A program made the position numbers and the translations under genes. A stretch of 64,000 nucleotides of DNA from JAEUOS01 sp964470865 (GTDB lineage: Bacteria; Pseudomonadota; Gammaproteobacteria; Burkholderiales; JAEUOS01), in the NCBI GenBank assembly GCA_964470865.1, contig CAYYFR010000004.1:21574-85573 (forward strand), written 5' to 3'. The notes under the pieces were generated by a model. That model saw only the letters and a program-made list of their open reading frames with translations, was not told the DNA's origin and made no database searches. Below, one piece after another: positions 63,824-64,000 of the stretch; within the stretch, counting starts at the first letter, position 1; every line of letters starts with the position of its first letter.

Positions 63824-64000
63824 TCAGAGCACGTGCCGGGCTTGCGTATAGCGTGTCGCCAGGTGTTCGGCGGCAACCCGCATGCCGATCGAGACTTCGC
63901 CATTGCAACGCCCCTTCAACTGGCTGGCGAACCAGGTCGCGCCGCGCCGCCGCAGTTCCAGGGTGGCGCGCTCGCCGCTGGCGACAAGTTCCAGTGCCAA
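63824..64000 (-). CDS. partial protein, C-terminal 58 residues
   Basis: The end of a gene that starts beyond the window. The visible frame reads ALELVASGERATLELRRR, then GATWFASQLKGR and NGEVSIGMRVAAEHLATRY, ending RHVL. I do not recognise it. Codon use fits the neighbours, and the frame is open to the window edge. Confidence 0.5.
   Translation of the reverse strand: MALELVASGERATLELRRRGATWFASQLKGRCNGEVSIGMRVAAEHLATRYTQARHVL

Overview
The window reads as one scaffold from a GC-rich betaproteobacterium, most likely Burkholderiales. Three lines point there: several Bug/TctC-type periplasmic binding proteins, the order glnA–DUF4124 gene–ntrB–ntrC, and an acyl-CoA desaturase with the long C-terminal extension typical of that group. 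Two runs of exactly 100 N (23454-23553, 58945-59044) mark a draft or metagenome-derived assembly. The first gap is flanked by an identical 55-bp sequence on both sides, so it is probably an assembler artefact.

Layout. 61-9065 (minus): DUF1501 and DUF1800 genes, then an acid/acyl-CoA catabolic operon (acyl-CoA dehydrogenase, Bug protein, NDP-forming acyl-CoA synthetase, MmgE/PrpD) headed by a class II aldolase/Bug chimera. 9156-19343: trhO, signalling-gene remnants, di-haem peroxidase, Kef-type antiporter, orphan biotin carrier, a second Bug/acyl-CoA dehydrogenase operon with a wrecked third gene, DUF1499 gene and gluQRS. 19427-23129: CoA-binding protein, O-acetylhomoserine sulfhydrylase, membrane protein, RhlE-type helicase. 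24011-29327: the nitrogen-control block. A paired NtrC enhancer and a sigma-54 promoter precede glnA, a terminator follows it, then the DUF4124 gene, a palindromic MITE-like element, ntrB and ntrC. 29449-40046: dut, a hydroxyacid dehydrogenase, an unknown 581-aa protein, an MDR oxidoreductase, coaBC, lspA, ileS and ribF, with a malate-synthase tail stranded beside coaBC. 40148-44014: four overlapping genes (purN, RsmB-family methyltransferase, PLD-like protein, MscS channel). 44242-48911: desaturase, rpmG/rpmB with a structured leader, radC, fkpB, ispH and a TonB-like protein. 48952-57547 (minus): a full minor-pilin operon fimT-pilV-pilW-pilX-pilY1-pilE. 57737-63565: a glycosyltransferase-like protein, the second gap, and an aromatic-catabolism group (frameshifted fumarylacetoacetase, VOC dioxygenase, SDR, gentisate-type dioxygenase), closed by a second palindromic repeat.

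How the parts work together. GlnA, NtrB and NtrC form a self-regulating nitrogen circuit: NtrC from the same locus should bind the enhancer seen upstream of glnA. The pil genes build the priming tip of type IV pili. The two Bug/acyl-CoA operons and the gentisate group suggest growth on organic and aromatic acids. The clearest unusual theme is gene decay by truncation and joining: aldolase/Bug, histidine kinase/receiver, dehydrogenase/dehydrogenase, malate-synthase tail and split fahA. No wholly new defence or mobile system was seen.
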